Source: Rhodospirillaceae bacterium (GTDB lineage Bacteria > Pseudomonadota > Alphaproteobacteria > MPNO01 > UBA2964). From it: 6,731 bases of DNA. The stretch covers positions 1,908-8,638 of the forward strand of contig PBOV01000080.1 in the NCBI GenBank assembly GCA_002724505.1. Direction: 5' to 3'. The stretch's first letter is position 1; each line of letters opens with the position of its first letter. Shown here in pieces: positions 6,730-6,731 of this stretch. Position numbers and translations under genes: made by a program. Below the pieces are notes generated by a model. The model was not told the origin of the DNA. It saw only the letters and a list, made by a program, of their open reading frames with translations, and ran no database searches.

Positions 6730-6731
6730 AA

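Noticed and set aside
1..6731. Mobile element, CRISPR array, tRNA/rRNA or defence system
   Set aside because: No transposase or integrase motifs, regularly spaced repeats, tRNA-like folds or defence domains were seen on either strand.

Overview
This window reads as an ordinary chromosomal stretch of an alphaproteobacterium of intermediate GC content, possibly a Rhodospirillales-type or marine lineage. That placement is an inference. It rests on the gene order (end of trmD, rplS, leuC, leuD, leuB, asd), on the long acidic tail of ribosomal protein L19, and on close resemblance of the proteins to alphaproteobacterial family members as I recall them. No search was run. All recognised genes lie on the + strand.

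Layout. Positions 1-107 hold the last codons of trmD (tRNA m1G37 methyltransferase). rplS (L19) follows after 4 bases, then leuC after 53 bases and leuD after 12 bases. A textbook intrinsic terminator with a cUUCGg loop (2750-2776) closes this transcription unit. leuB (2859-3974) follows as a separately started gene. Next is an unrecognised 54-codon ORF (4045-4209) with a good ribosome binding site and a hydrophobic, secretion-type N-terminus. An AT-rich leader of about 240 bases precedes asd (4450-5523). A 315-base gap without a gene then leads to a complete CitE/HpcH-HpaI-type CoA ester lyase gene (5839-6729), whose stop codon is nearly at the window end.

How the genes work together. TrmD and L19 belong to translation. 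LeuC and LeuD are the two subunits of isopropylmalate isomerase, and LeuB is the dehydrogenase of the next leucine step. Asd makes aspartate semialdehyde, the branch point to lysine/diaminopimelate, threonine and methionine. leuA is not in the window. The last gene belongs to central carbon metabolism of CoA esters, and its exact substrate is open.

I found no mobile element, CRISPR array, tRNA, rRNA, phage gene or defence system, and no broken gene. The less ordinary items are the small secreted-peptide candidate, a perfect TGTGA-N4-TCACA palindrome upstream of the lyase gene, alternative pairings in the asd leader, and acidic C-terminal tails on L19 and Asd. I see no convincing evidence of an undescribed system.
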